From: Candidatus Woesearchaeota archaeon
Lineage (GTDB): Archaea > Nanobdellota > Nanobdellia > Woesearchaeales > DSVV01
NCBI GenBank assembly: GCA_016219865.1
Contig: JACRKF010000031.1
Location: 1 to 37,557, forward strand
DNA length: 37,557 nt
Direction: 5' to 3'
Shown here: positions 21,532 through 27,722 of the stretch, in pieces
Layout of the letters: each line of letters starts with the position of its first letter
Numbering within the stretch: the stretch's first letter is position 1
Notes under the pieces: model-generated
Databases searched by the model: none
What the model was told of the DNA's origin: nothing
Seen by the model: only the letters and a program-made list of their open reading frames with translations
Made by a program: the position numbers and the translations under genes

Positions 21532-22443
21532 TTATCTCGTCAGACACACAACTTTATCTTCTTCAACTAAATATGTGTGTTCTGCTTGCGTTACAATTCC
21601 ATTTGCAACTTCTACAAGAGGAGAATGCGATATAATGTTTCCGTTTGCTTTTAACATGCGTAACGCAGAATCAATGCGTTGTTCATTCAATTTCTGAGAA
21701 ATTAACCAGCGTTTTGCAAATGGCAAGCCTTTGTATTTATCCATAATCTCGGTAAAAACAGCGCGAGCATTGCTGTCTCTGATTGGTTTTCGTTCAATTG
21801 GTTCAAATATGTTTGGATTTGTTCCTTCTTTGATCTTACCTGCGCCGTCTGTTGCAAATGGTTCAACTGCAAATGTTTGGCCAACTGTAATTCTTTGTTT
21901 ATTATTATTGTTATAATTTGGAAATGATGGAGTTTTATGTATTTCATATGTACCAATGCCATGTCCAGAGAGATTCATAACTGGTTTGTAGCCGTAACTT
22001 TCAATTGTTTCTTGGATTGTTTTACCAATATCTCCTAATGTTGTTTTTATTGTTTCTTTTTGGAGTAATTTAGTGACATTTGCTAGAGCTTGATGTGAAG
22101 ATTCAACTAATTTCTCATATTTACCAGTTAAATCAACTGTTAAAGCTGTATCACCAATTGCTCCATTCATGCAAGCGCCAATATCAATTTTTAGAACATG
22201 TTCTTTTGTTAAAATAGTTTGATCATTTACATGCGGTGTATAATGCGCAGCAATTGTGTTTAGTGAGAGATTTGCAGGAAATCCTGTAATTGCGCCATCG
22301 TCAAGAATTTTTTGTTCAACTTTATCTGCAATATCAAGCAATAATGTATTTGGTTTTGCGAGCTTAGCAGCGAAATCTCTTGCTCTTGCTGCAATCTCTC
22401 CTGCTTTGCGCCAATCGTCAATTGTTGGTTGTTTTGTTTCCAT
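21532..22443 (-). CDS. map: methionine aminopeptidase, type II
   Basis: The 303-residue enzyme removes the N-terminal methionine of nascent proteins. The five metal ligands of the pita-bread fold are visible: Asp87 (KIDIGA), Asp98 (GDTALTVDL), His161 (SGHGIGTYEIH), Glu194 (FAVEPFATDG) and Glu288 (QAEHTYLV). His67 in AAHYTPHVND is the conserved substrate-binding His. The type II insertion between the glutamates (RWLISQKLNEQRIDSALRML) is present, as in archaea and eukaryotes. A NYNNNNKQ loop follows the His161 region, another small Asn-rich insertion. No nearby operon partner is evident; the start at 22443 gives the usual N-terminus. Confidence 0.95.
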   Translation of the reverse strand: METKQPTIDDWRKAGEIAARARDFAAKLAKPNTLLLDIADKVEQKILDDGAITGFPANLSLNTIAAHYTPHVNDQTILTKEHVLKIDIGACMNGAIGDTALTVDLTGKYEKLVESSHQALANVTKLLQKETIKTTLGDIGKTIQETIESYGYKPVMNLSGHGIGTYEIHKTPSFPNYNNNNKQRITVGQTFAVEPFATDGAGKIKEGTNPNIFEPIERKPIRDSNARAVFTEIMDKYKGLPFAKRWLISQKLNEQRIDSALRMLKANGNIISHSPLVEVANGIVTQAEHTYLVEEDKVVCLTR

Positions 22444-22475
22444 TGAGATTTGTTTTCTGATTAAGTATAAAAATA

Positions 22476-22623
22476 TTAGTATTTGCTTCTTAAAATATTC
22501 AATAAGTCTCTATTGGTAAATATTTTTACTTCTCTTTGTTTTAGAAAATCAGGATCATGTGTCCAAATGCCTTCGGCATGTATTGTGCAGTTCTTTTGGT
22601 ATTGCTAACGTCATATTTGGCAT
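22476..22623 (-). pseudogene. VapBC deletion scar: vapB N-terminus joined to vapC C-terminus
   Basis: The minus strand begins like an archaeal VapB (MPNMTLAIPKELHNT) with a Shine-Dalgarno GAGGTGA and an upstream promoter, then after about 15 codons the sequence jumps, one base out of frame, into the C-terminal part of a PIN toxin: AEGIWTHDPDFLKQREVKIF and TNRDLLNILRSKY. WTHDxDF and FTNxDLL are typical VapC ends. So one deletion removed the rest of vapB and most of vapC (roughly 500 bp by usual gene sizes, an inference). The upstream palindrome at 22644-22657 is probably the surviving operator. Confidence 0.75.
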
Positions 22624-22640
22624 ATTAATCACCTCACTTA

Positions 22641-22660
22641 TATAAGTATTTTTACTTATT
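22641..22660 (-). promoter_or_regulatory. surviving VapBC operator-like palindrome
   Basis: AAGTA TTTT TACTT (22644-22657), extendable to TATAAGTA and TACTTATT, overlaps the AT-rich box A of the VapBC scar. It sits where VapBC modules bind for autorepression. Confidence 0.45.
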
Positions 22661-22672
22661 TATATATCCTAT

Positions 22673-22702
22673 GTATTCTTCTGAGTTCACTCAGAAAAAT
22701 AC
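22673..22702. repeat. shortened palindromic repeat copy next to the prepilin peptidase promoter
   Basis: Arms GTATT.TTCTGAGT and ACTCAGAA.AATAC match copies 1510-1549 and 25508-25547, but the centre has only one GTTCAC unit where intact copies have GTTCACTTCGTTCAC. Loss of 9 nt between the two direct GTGAAC units explains it. It abuts the box A CTTTTATAAAC at 22702-22712. Confidence 0.75.
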
Positions 22703-22712
22703 TTTTATAAAC
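22702..22712 (+). promoter_or_regulatory. box A of the prepilin peptidase gene
   Basis: CTTTTATAAAC is centred 29 nt before the ATG at 22736, directly after the palindromic repeat. Confidence 0.65.
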
Positions 22713-22735
22713 AAAATCATACTTCTGATATATCA

Positions 22736-23662
22736 ATGATCATTGAGATACTCCTCATAATTGCAATTATTTATCTTCTCATTGGCAGTTATACAGATCT
22801 TAAAACACGAGAAGTTGCAGATCTTGTTAATTTTTCATTGGTTGCTTTGGCATTTGGCATCAATATGGTGCTTTCAGCAATCTATGCAGATTGGAATTTT
22901 ATTATCTCATCAATTCTTGGTTTTTTGTTGGCTGTTTTGATTGCAATGGTCATGTATTATACTGGTCAATGGGGTGGAGGAGATGCAAAGATGTTGTTTG
23001 GCATAGGAGCTTTGTTTGGCATTGGTCTTCAGCTGCCGATTCATTTTTCTGTCTTGTCTCTAAAAACTGTTTTGCTGCAATGGTTTAACCAACCTCCATT
23101 GCTGTTCATCTTTTTTATTTACATGCTTATTGTAGGAGGATTTTATGGTTTATTATGGAGCATTTATTTGGCTGCTGTTTCTTGGAAGAAATTCATTATT
23201 GCATTTGATGAAAGGATTCATCAAAAAGACATACTTCTTCTTCGCAAGTTGTTGATGGGATTTTCTCTTCTGATTGTTGCAGTTGTTTTCTTTGTCAATG
23301 ATATTGCAATAAAATTATTATTAACTAGTTTGCTGCTGATGTTAATCTTCACTTTTTATCTTTATCAATTTATTAAGGTTATTGAGAAAGTTGCAATGCT
23401 AAAACTTGTTCAACCACAAGAATTAACTGAGGGTGATTGGATAGCTGAAGATATTGTTGTTGATGATATTTATATTGCAGGTCCAAAAGATTTAGGTATT
23501 GAAAAAGTTCAGATTATCAAGCTTATTGAATTGCGAAAAGAAGGAAAGATTGATACTGTTAAGATAAAACAAGGCATACCTTTTATTCCAAGTTTCTTAA
23601 TAACTTTGCTGCTGAGTTATTTTGTTGGTTTAGGGTGGTTGATTGCATTATTTAGTTATTAG
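22736..23662 (+). CDS. archaeal prepilin/preflagellin peptidase (A24 family)
   Basis: The 308-residue integral membrane protein belongs to the GxGD aspartic peptidases. The two catalytic acids are Asp21 in GSYTDLKTREV and Asp83 in WGGGDAKMLFG. About eight membrane segments are visible, the catalytic ones in the N-terminal half; a soluble cytoplasmic domain at about 225-285 (QELTEGDWIAEDIVVDDIYI, GIEKVQIIKLIELRKEGKID) corresponds to the C-terminal domain of archaeal family members, followed by a final hydrophobic segment. It should cut class III signal peptides of archaeal pilins. No pilin or secretion ATPase genes are within this window. Box A at 22702-22712 gives a leaderless start. It ends overlapping hisS by 15 nt (convergent). 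Confidence 0.9.
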   Translation: MIIEILLIIAIIYLLIGSYTDLKTREVADLVNFSLVALAFGINMVLSAIYADWNFIISSILGFLLAVLIAMVMYYTGQWGGGDAKMLFGIGALFGIGLQLPIHFSVLSLKTVLLQWFNQPPLLFIFFIYMLIVGGFYGLLWSIYLAAVSWKKFIIAFDERIHQKDILLLRKLLMGFSLLIVAVVFFVNDIAIKLLLTSLLLMLIFTFYLYQFIKVIEKVAMLKLVQPQELTEGDWIAEDIVVDDIYIAGPKDLGIEKVQIIKLIELRKEGKIDTVKIKQGIPFIPSFLITLLLSYFVGLGWLIALFSY

Positions 23663-24979
23663 TTTCTTGATAACATCACTGATACTCAATAATTCTTCTT
23701 TTCCAGAAATCATGTTTTTTAGTTTTATTTTCTTCTGTTTAATTTCTTCTTTCCCTACTATTATTGCATATGGGATGTTGTAATAATTAGCATAATCAAG
23801 ATTTTTTGTAATACCTTTGCCATTAAGATCCATATCTGTTGAAATCTTGTTTTCTCTTAGTTTTTTGCATAATTCTATGCATTCGTTAACTGTGTTGTTT
23901 TCTTTATTCTCTTTATTGATAATTGGTATAATATATACTTGCGTTACTGTTTTCTGTGTCTTTTCGTCTGCATTTTGTTTTTTCCAGACTTCAATAATTG
24001 GTTCTATTCCAAAAGAGATTCCCACTGCTGGATATTCTTGTTTATTCTGCAAAAAGCCGCCAATCATCTTGTCATATCTTCCACCTGCAGCTAATGAAGA
24101 AGTTACTGTATTTTTCTTAGCAAAAATTTCATAGACTGTGCTGGTGTAATATGCAAGTCCGCGCGCTAAGTATGGCGCAAATATCACATTTCTTTCTTTG
24201 CAATAACTTAGAAGTTGTTCTATTTCTGTTATTCCTTCTTTTGCTGTTGAATTTGTTGCTGCTGCTGTTGTATTTATTATTTTCTTAAGCGCATCTATCT
24301 TTTGTTTATTTGTGCCTGGTGTGTTTATTGCGAAAATTATCTTTTTAATCACTTCTTGCTGCAATCCTTTTTCTGTCAATTCTTTCTCAACGCCTTCAGC
24401 TTGAACTTTCTTAAGTTTGTCTATTGTTAAGATTGTTGTGAGTTTTTTATCCTCTGGAACTCCTGCATATTCTAGAATTCCATCTAATATCTTTCTGTTG
24501 TTTACTTCAATGTTGACAGCAATATTTAATGCATTAAAAATATCTTCGCCTAATGAAATACATTGCGCATCAGCAAGCATTGATTTTCCGCCAATAATAT
24601 CAGCATCGCATTGTATAAACTGTCTGAATCTTCCAAGTTTAATTGGACCATCTCTGAATACATCTCCAATTTGATATCTCTTAAATGGCAGTTTTGTTGT
24701 TGGATTCATACCAATAAATCTTGCTAAAGGCACTGTTAGATCATAACGCAAGCAAAGATCTCTGTCTCCTTGATCTTTGAGTTTAAATACTTCTTTTATT
24801 ATTTCTTCTCCTCCAGCATATTTTGCAGTAAGAACATCTAATCGTTCAATAATTGGTGTTTCTAACGGAGAAAATCCGTAAAGTCTGAATAAATTAGTAA
24901 GTTTCTGGATTATTTTATCTCTTTCAATCTTTTGTTCTGGAGGGAAATCTCTTACTCCTTTTGCTGTGTCTAGTTCCAT
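23648..24979 (-). CDS. hisS: histidyl-tRNA synthetase
   Basis: This class II synthetase attaches histidine to tRNA-His. Visible parts are ELDTAKGVRDFPPEQK at the N-terminus, class II motif 1 region (GFSPLETPIIERLDVLTAKY), motif 2 (YQIGDVFRDGPIKLGRFRQF), the HisA motif LARGLAYYTSTVYEIF, motif 3 (VGISFGIEPIIEVW), and a C-terminal anticodon-binding domain (TVTQVYIIPIINKE onward). I choose the ATG at 24979 (443 residues) because the box A GTATATAAATA (25000-25010) is 26 nt upstream; the longer frame to 25048 would be inside the promoter. A helical insertion with a Thr/Ala/Asn stretch (INTTAAATNSTAKEG) sits in the insertion domain. It is convergent with the prepilin peptidase. Confidence 0.96.
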   Translation of the reverse strand: MELDTAKGVRDFPPEQKIERDKIIQKLTNLFRLYGFSPLETPIIERLDVLTAKYAGGEEIIKEVFKLKDQGDRDLCLRYDLTVPLARFIGMNPTTKLPFKRYQIGDVFRDGPIKLGRFRQFIQCDADIIGGKSMLADAQCISLGEDIFNALNIAVNIEVNNRKILDGILEYAGVPEDKKLTTILTIDKLKKVQAEGVEKELTEKGLQQEVIKKIIFAINTPGTNKQKIDALKKIINTTAAATNSTAKEGITEIEQLLSYCKERNVIFAPYLARGLAYYTSTVYEIFAKKNTVTSSLAAGGRYDKMIGGFLQNKQEYPAVGISFGIEPIIEVWKKQNADEKTQKTVTQVYIIPIINKENKENNTVNECIELCKKLRENKISTDMDLNGKGITKNLDYANYYNIPYAIIVGKEEIKQKKIKLKNMISGKEELLSISDVIKKLITK

Positions 24980-24999
24980 AGCAATGTTTAGTTTTCTAT

Positions 25000-25010
25000 T
25001 ATTTATATAC
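25000..25010 (-). promoter_or_regulatory. box A of hisS
   Basis: GTATATAAATA on the minus strand is centred about 26 nt upstream of the ATG at 24979. This decides the start codon and indicates a leaderless transcript. Confidence 0.7.
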
Positions 25011-25057
25011 TTAATTGTTTTTTTTTTGATTGTGCCTCTTTTCGGCAATTGTCAATC

Positions 25058-25312
25058 TTATTCTTTCTTTAAAGGATCTCGTAATAATAATATATACTTC
25101 TCGTCATCTCTAGAACTTGGGAAGCACCTATTTGCAGCTTCACGAATGTTTTCTCTTATCCTTGTAAATAATCGTGAGTTTTCAATCCCGCCTAATATTC
25201 TGCAAGCTGTTTCTGCTGCAAGAGAATCCTCTGCAGTTAATGGCGGCGCATAAAATTTGATCTGAATTTCAGCACTAGAATTCTCTCCGTAAAATGCTTT
25301 ATGATACTTTTT
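25058..25312 (-). pseudogene. open minus-strand frame without start codon, possible gene remnant
   Basis: An open frame of about 84 codons reads AFYGENSSAEIQIKFYAPPL, TAEDSLAAETACRILGGIEN, then RLFTRIRENIREAANRCFPS and RDDEKYILLLRDPLKKE. It looks protein-coding (amphipathic helices, normal codon use) but has no ATG, GTG or TTG near its beginning and is bounded upstream by a stop at about 25313. I do not recognise the family. It may be the C-terminal fragment of a decayed gene or use an unusual start. It occupies the hisS upstream region. Confidence 0.35.
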
Positions 25313-25335
25313 ATATTAAGAGAATTTTGCAAAAT

Positions 25336-25345
25336 CTTTATAAAC
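25336..25345 (+). promoter_or_regulatory. box A of the 47-residue zinc-ribbon gene
   Basis: CTTTATAAAC is centred 27 nt before the ATG at 25367. Just before it lies AAGAGAATTTTGC (25319-25331), identical to the first arm of the ileS palindromic element. Confidence 0.6.
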
Positions 25346-25366
25346 TATCATTTATTATGTATTATC

Positions 25367-25510
25367 ATGTCGCAGCAATACGAACAAAAATCTGTTGATG
25401 CAATCGAATTAGAGGAATCTGTAAAAAAATGTCCTGATTGCGGATGTAAAGAATTTGATCTTCGCGGCGAAGAAAGATTTTGCAAGAAATGCGGATTAGT
25501 TATAGACTAG
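25367..25510 (+). CDS. small TFIIB-like zinc-ribbon protein, 47 aa
   Basis: The protein reads KKCPDCGCKEFDLRGEERFC and KKCGLVID: a single zinc ribbon CPxCG...CxxCG of the type found at the N-terminus of transcription factor B (TFB/TFIIB). Nothing follows it, so it is a stand-alone ribbon of 47 residues with a short acidic N-terminus (AIELEESV). The ATG at 25367 is preferred over an upstream ATG at 25301 because box A (25336-25345) lies 27 nt before it. It could be a transcription modulator or a stray domain; that is a guess. The stop codon TAG is the first three bases of the next palindromic repeat. Confidence 0.75.
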   Translation: MSQQYEQKSVDAIELEESVKKCPDCGCKEFDLRGEERFCKKCGLVID

Positions 25511-25547
25511 TATTTCTGAGTTCACTTCGTTCACTCAAGAAATACTA
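25508..25547. repeat. CGAAG-core palindromic repeat, copy 3
   Basis: Arms TAGTATTTC and GAAATACTA enclose GAGTTCACTTCGTTCACTC (minus strand GAGTGAACGAAGTGAACTC). It is the reverse complement of copy 1510-1549 with about four differences. It begins at the stop codon of the zinc-ribbon gene. Confidence 0.88.
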
Positions 25548-25558
25548 TAATTCTGGGA

Positions 25559-25596
25559 TATATTTGCATTGTGAACGAAGTGAACAAGCAAATATA
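25559..25596. repeat. CGAAG-core palindromic repeat, copy 4
   Basis: Arms TATATTTGC (25559-25567) and GCAAATATA (25588-25596) enclose ATTGTGAACGAAGTGAACAA. The inner part equals copy 21123-21160 (reverse orientation), but two outer base pairs are swapped T-A to A-T on both arms. It is only 11 bp from copy 3 and in inverted orientation to it. Confidence 0.88.
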
Positions 25597-25688
25597 AAAA
25601 CGTTAAATATTTAAATAGAAAATGATATCTTTTTGAATAGTAAGGATATATTGAACTATATAATAAAATATCTCAAAAAGGTGTTCAA

Positions 25689-26012
25689 ATGCCATCAATG
25701 TTATACAAATGTTTTAAATGCAATAAAGACATAGGTTCTATTGATGTGCATTATATTGGAAGCGCAGATAGAACAAATATGATCTGCAGTACTTGTCTAG
25801 AAAAATATAAGATGAGTAAAAAAGGTATGACTCCTGAATCTGATGATTATAAAGAAAAACCAATAATGAGGCAAGAACAAAATGTTCAGAAGATTCAGTA
25901 TCAGTGTCAAGGATGCAATTACATTTTTCATGTTAAAAAAGATTCACCGCAAAAACATCTTTGTCCTTATTGCGGCAAAGATAAGCTGTTGATAAAACAG
26001 CATTTGAATTGA
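25689..26012 (+). CDS. two-zinc-ribbon protein, 107 aa
   Basis: The protein carries two CxxC pairs in each half: YKCFKCNKDIG with ICSTCLEKYK in the N-terminal half, and YQCQGCNYIFHVKK with LCPYCGKDKLL in the C-terminal half. So it has two complete zinc ribbons separated by a Lys/Glu-rich linker. I do not recognise a family beyond zinc ribbon. A Shine-Dalgarno AAAGGTG (25677-25683) supports the ATG at 25689; an AT-rich box A lies at about 25604-25617. It is 81 nt before rpoK and in the same direction; both use the same AAAGGTG ribosome-binding site. A nucleic-acid or transcription role is plausible only from context. Confidence 0.7.
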   Translation: MPSMLYKCFKCNKDIGSIDVHYIGSADRTNMICSTCLEKYKMSKKGMTPESDDYKEKPIMRQEQNVQKIQYQCQGCNYIFHVKKDSPQKHLCPYCGKDKLLIKQHLN

Positions 26013-26015
26013 GAG

Positions 26016-26079
26016 AATAATCATTAACAAAATAAATTATTAATAGGATAATAATCTTAACTAAGTAATAATTATTAAC
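26016..26079. repeat. three spaced AATAATnATTAAC repeats before rpoK
   Basis: Related units lie at 26016-26028, 26050-26061 and 26067-26079 (AATAATCATTAAC, AATAATCTTAAC, AATAATTATTAAC). They occupy the whole 81-nt spacer before rpoK and could hold its promoter and a binding site, or be AT-rich chance. Confidence 0.35.
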
Positions 26080-26092
26080 TAAAGGTGCAACA

Positions 26093-26395
26093 ATGAAATA
26101 TACAAAATATGAAAGAGCAAGATTAATAGGAGCAAGAGCTTTGCAATTGTCAATGGGCGCTCCAATATTATTAAAATTTAATGAACAAGAATTAGAAAGC
26201 ATGAAATATGATGTTGTAGCAATTGCTGCAAAAGAAATTGAAGCTGATGTTATTTCATTCACTATCAAAAGAACAATGCCACAACCAATAGCTCCGCAAA
26301 TCAGGAAAAAGATTTTGATTGAGAATGTTGATGCAGCAGAAAATGTTGCTCCAACGGTTTCTCGAGCGTCAGCACAAGATGATATGGCTGAATAA
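26093..26395 (+). CDS. rpoK: DNA-directed RNA polymerase subunit K (Rpo6/RpoK)
   Basis: The 100-residue protein begins KYTKYERARLIGARALQLSM and GAPILLKF, the highly conserved core of archaeal Rpo6 / eukaryotic Rpb6 / bacterial omega, continues VVAIAAKEIEADVISFTIKR and ends with a variable acidic tail. It helps assemble and stabilise the RNA polymerase clamp. The N-terminal acidic extension of eukaryotic Rpb6 is absent, as usual in archaea; the C-terminal tail of about 30 residues is longer than in most archaeal homologues. The Shine-Dalgarno AAAGGTG is 7-8 nt before the ATG. A perfect 15-bp hairpin follows immediately, overlapping the stop codon. Confidence 0.94.
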   Translation: MKYTKYERARLIGARALQLSMGAPILLKFNEQELESMKYDVVAIAAKEIEADVISFTIKRTMPQPIAPQIRKKILIENVDAAENVAPTVSRASAQDDMAE

Positions 26396-26424
26396 AATTT
26401 CTCAATAAAATTGAGAAATTTTAT
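26392..26424 (+). terminator. 15-bp perfect hairpin at the rpoK stop
   Basis: ATAAAATTTCTCAAT (26392-26406) and ATTGAGAAATTTTAT (26410-26424) pair perfectly around an AAA loop. The stem overlaps the rpoK stop codon. A 3'-end processing or termination role is likely. Confidence 0.6.
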
Positions 26425-26491
26425 CATTATTATTTTTATTATTATCATTCATTATTATTTGAATAATTATCTAAAAAAGAGGGGAATTTAA

Positions 26492-26617
26492 ATGGCAAAT
26501 CCTAATGATGTGAAATGCAATCTTTGCGGTTATGTTGTAGACCCAAAAGAATTTTATTGCACGCAATGCGGCGAAGATATTGATATTCAACCTGAAGAAG
26601 AAGATATTGATAATTAA
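26492..26617 (+). CDS. small zinc-ribbon protein, 41 aa
   Basis: A short frame encodes MANPNDVKCNLCGYVVDPKE, FYCTQCGEDIDIQPEEED and IDN: one complete CxxC...CxxC zinc ribbon followed by an acidic tail. A Shine-Dalgarno AGAGGGG (26478-26484) precedes the ATG by 7 nt. It is bracketed by perfect hairpins at 26392-26424 and 26620-26657. Function unknown; small zinc-ribbon proteins recur around rpoK here (25367, 25689, 26492). Confidence 0.7.
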   Translation: MANPNDVKCNLCGYVVDPKEFYCTQCGEDIDIQPEEEDIDN

Positions 26618-26619
26618 TT

Positions 26620-26657
26620 GAGAATTTTTTAGAAATATCTATTTCTAAAAAATTCTC
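26620..26657 (+). terminator. 18-bp perfect hairpin after the zinc-ribbon gene
   Basis: GAGAATTTTTTAGAAATA (26620-26637) and TATTTCTAAAAAATTCTC (26640-26657) are perfect complements with a 2-nt centre, starting 3 nt after the stop. It is upstream of the rhomboid promoter at about 26668. The GAGAAxTTT arm sequence is shared with the hairpins at 26392 and 1920. Confidence 0.6.
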
Positions 26658-26699
26658 TTACCAAAACATTTAAATCTAGCAGTTTCTTTAAATTAGAAA

Positions 26700-27530
26700 A
26701 TGCCTAGCTTAGAGAATCATAATATCCATTCACAAACGCAATTTTTAATCAAATTCTGCAAAGAATTAGTGAAGTTTCTCTATAATCTGATCCTTGTGCT
26801 GATTGGTAAAGAAGATGCTAAAAAATTGCTTGAACCATTGCAGTTGCTGTTTCAATTTATATTTCAAGCAAAAGTTACAATTTATTTAATTATTGTTAAT
26901 ATTTTAGTATATTATATCTTTCTTATCTTTATTATGATGGGTAAAATTAATTCTGATATAATCTATAATTATATATGGTATCCATCTAATATATTAAAAC
27001 TTAATTTCTTTCCACTGCTGTCATCAATGTTTTTACATGCAAATGCAAAGCATTTATTCTTGAATATGTTTGGAATATTTATATTCGGCAGAATTGTTGA
27101 ACATAAAATTGGTCCATTTAAGACACTTTTTATTTATTTTTTTGCCGGATTTGTTTCAACAATGTTTACTTCTTTGATTTATTTGTTTTTTATTCCAAAT
27201 GATACAGGAAGCCTTGGCGCATCAGGAGCATTAATGGGATTGGTTTCTGCAGCTATTGTTTTGGCGCCATTTTATCTGACGTATAATCTAATTATTCCAA
27301 TTCCTGTAATGGTAATGGGATGGATTACATTGTTTTCAGATCTTAAAGGGTTACTCTCTCCAATTCAAGATAATATTGGTCATTTGGCGCATTTGTTTGG
27401 TTTTTTCTCAATTACAATCTGTTATTATTTTCTCGGTGAGCATCAACAACATGAGATTAAGATAGGGTATATTGTTAACATGGTTTCTTTGCTTGTGTTT
27501 GGGGCAATTGCGGTATATATTTTATTATGA
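26700..27530 (+). CDS. rhomboid-family intramembrane serine protease
   Basis: The 276-residue membrane protein has the rhomboid catalytic dyad: Ser175 in the GASGALMGLV motif and the His of GHLAHLFG (His231 most likely, with His228 nearby). The conserved L1 and TM2 elements are LLSSMFLHANAKHLFLNMFG and FGRIVEHKIGP. About six or seven membrane segments follow a hydrophilic, amphipathic N-terminal region of about 55 residues. The protease cuts membrane proteins near their transmembrane segments; substrates cannot be predicted. A box-A-like CATTTAAATC at about 26668-26677 lies 27 nt upstream of the ATG. Confidence 0.93.
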   Translation: MPSLENHNIHSQTQFLIKFCKELVKFLYNLILVLIGKEDAKKLLEPLQLLFQFIFQAKVTIYLIIVNILVYYIFLIFIMMGKINSDIIYNYIWYPSNILKLNFFPLLSSMFLHANAKHLFLNMFGIFIFGRIVEHKIGPFKTLFIYFFAGFVSTMFTSLIYLFFIPNDTGSLGASGALMGLVSAAIVLAPFYLTYNLIIPIPVMVMGWITLFSDLKGLLSPIQDNIGHLAHLFGFFSITICYYFLGEHQQHEIKIGYIVNMVSLLVFGAIAVYILL

Positions 27531-27575
27531 TTATGATATTATAAGCAATCTAGTTGTAGTTTTATATTTCTTATA

Positions 27576-27677
27576 GTATGTAATAAGTCTGTAGTTGGTA
27601 GTTAGTGGTTTATAGTATTGCAGCAAATTTGCAGCTTACCACTAACTGCTTACTACTAACACTAACTTATTACGTAC
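27576..27677. repeat. 102-bp imperfect inverted repeat upstream of ileS
   Basis: Outer arms GTATGTAATAAGT (27576-27588) and ACTTATTACGTAC (27665-27677) match at 12 of 13 positions; inner arms GTAGTTAGTGGT (27598-27609) and ACCACTAACTGC (27638-27649) at 11 of 12. The centre contains GCAAATTTGC. The whole sits between the rhomboid stop and the ileS promoter and is unlike the CGAAG family. Confidence 0.75.
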
Positions 27678-27690
27678 TTCTCATAGCAAA

Positions 27691-27704
27691 CTTTATATAT
27701 AAAC
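27691..27704 (+). promoter_or_regulatory. box A of ileS
   Basis: CTTTATATATAAAC is centred 26 nt before the ATG at 27723, predicting a leaderless transcript. Confidence 0.7.
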
Positions 27705-27722
27705 CATTTAATTCTTACTCCT

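Noticed and set aside
25629-25680. Possible stem CTTTTTGA / TCAAAAAG hiding the ribosome-binding site of the two-zinc-ribbon gene
   Set aside because: The likely box A at 25604-25617 puts the transcription start near 25636, so most of the left arm would not be in the RNA.
27531-27722. tRNA or riboswitch in the ileS upstream region
   Set aside because: No acceptor stem, T-loop or anticodon pattern was seen, and the box A lies between the palindrome and the gene, so a riboswitch for ileS is unlikely. No tRNA, rRNA or CRISPR array was recognised anywhere in the window.
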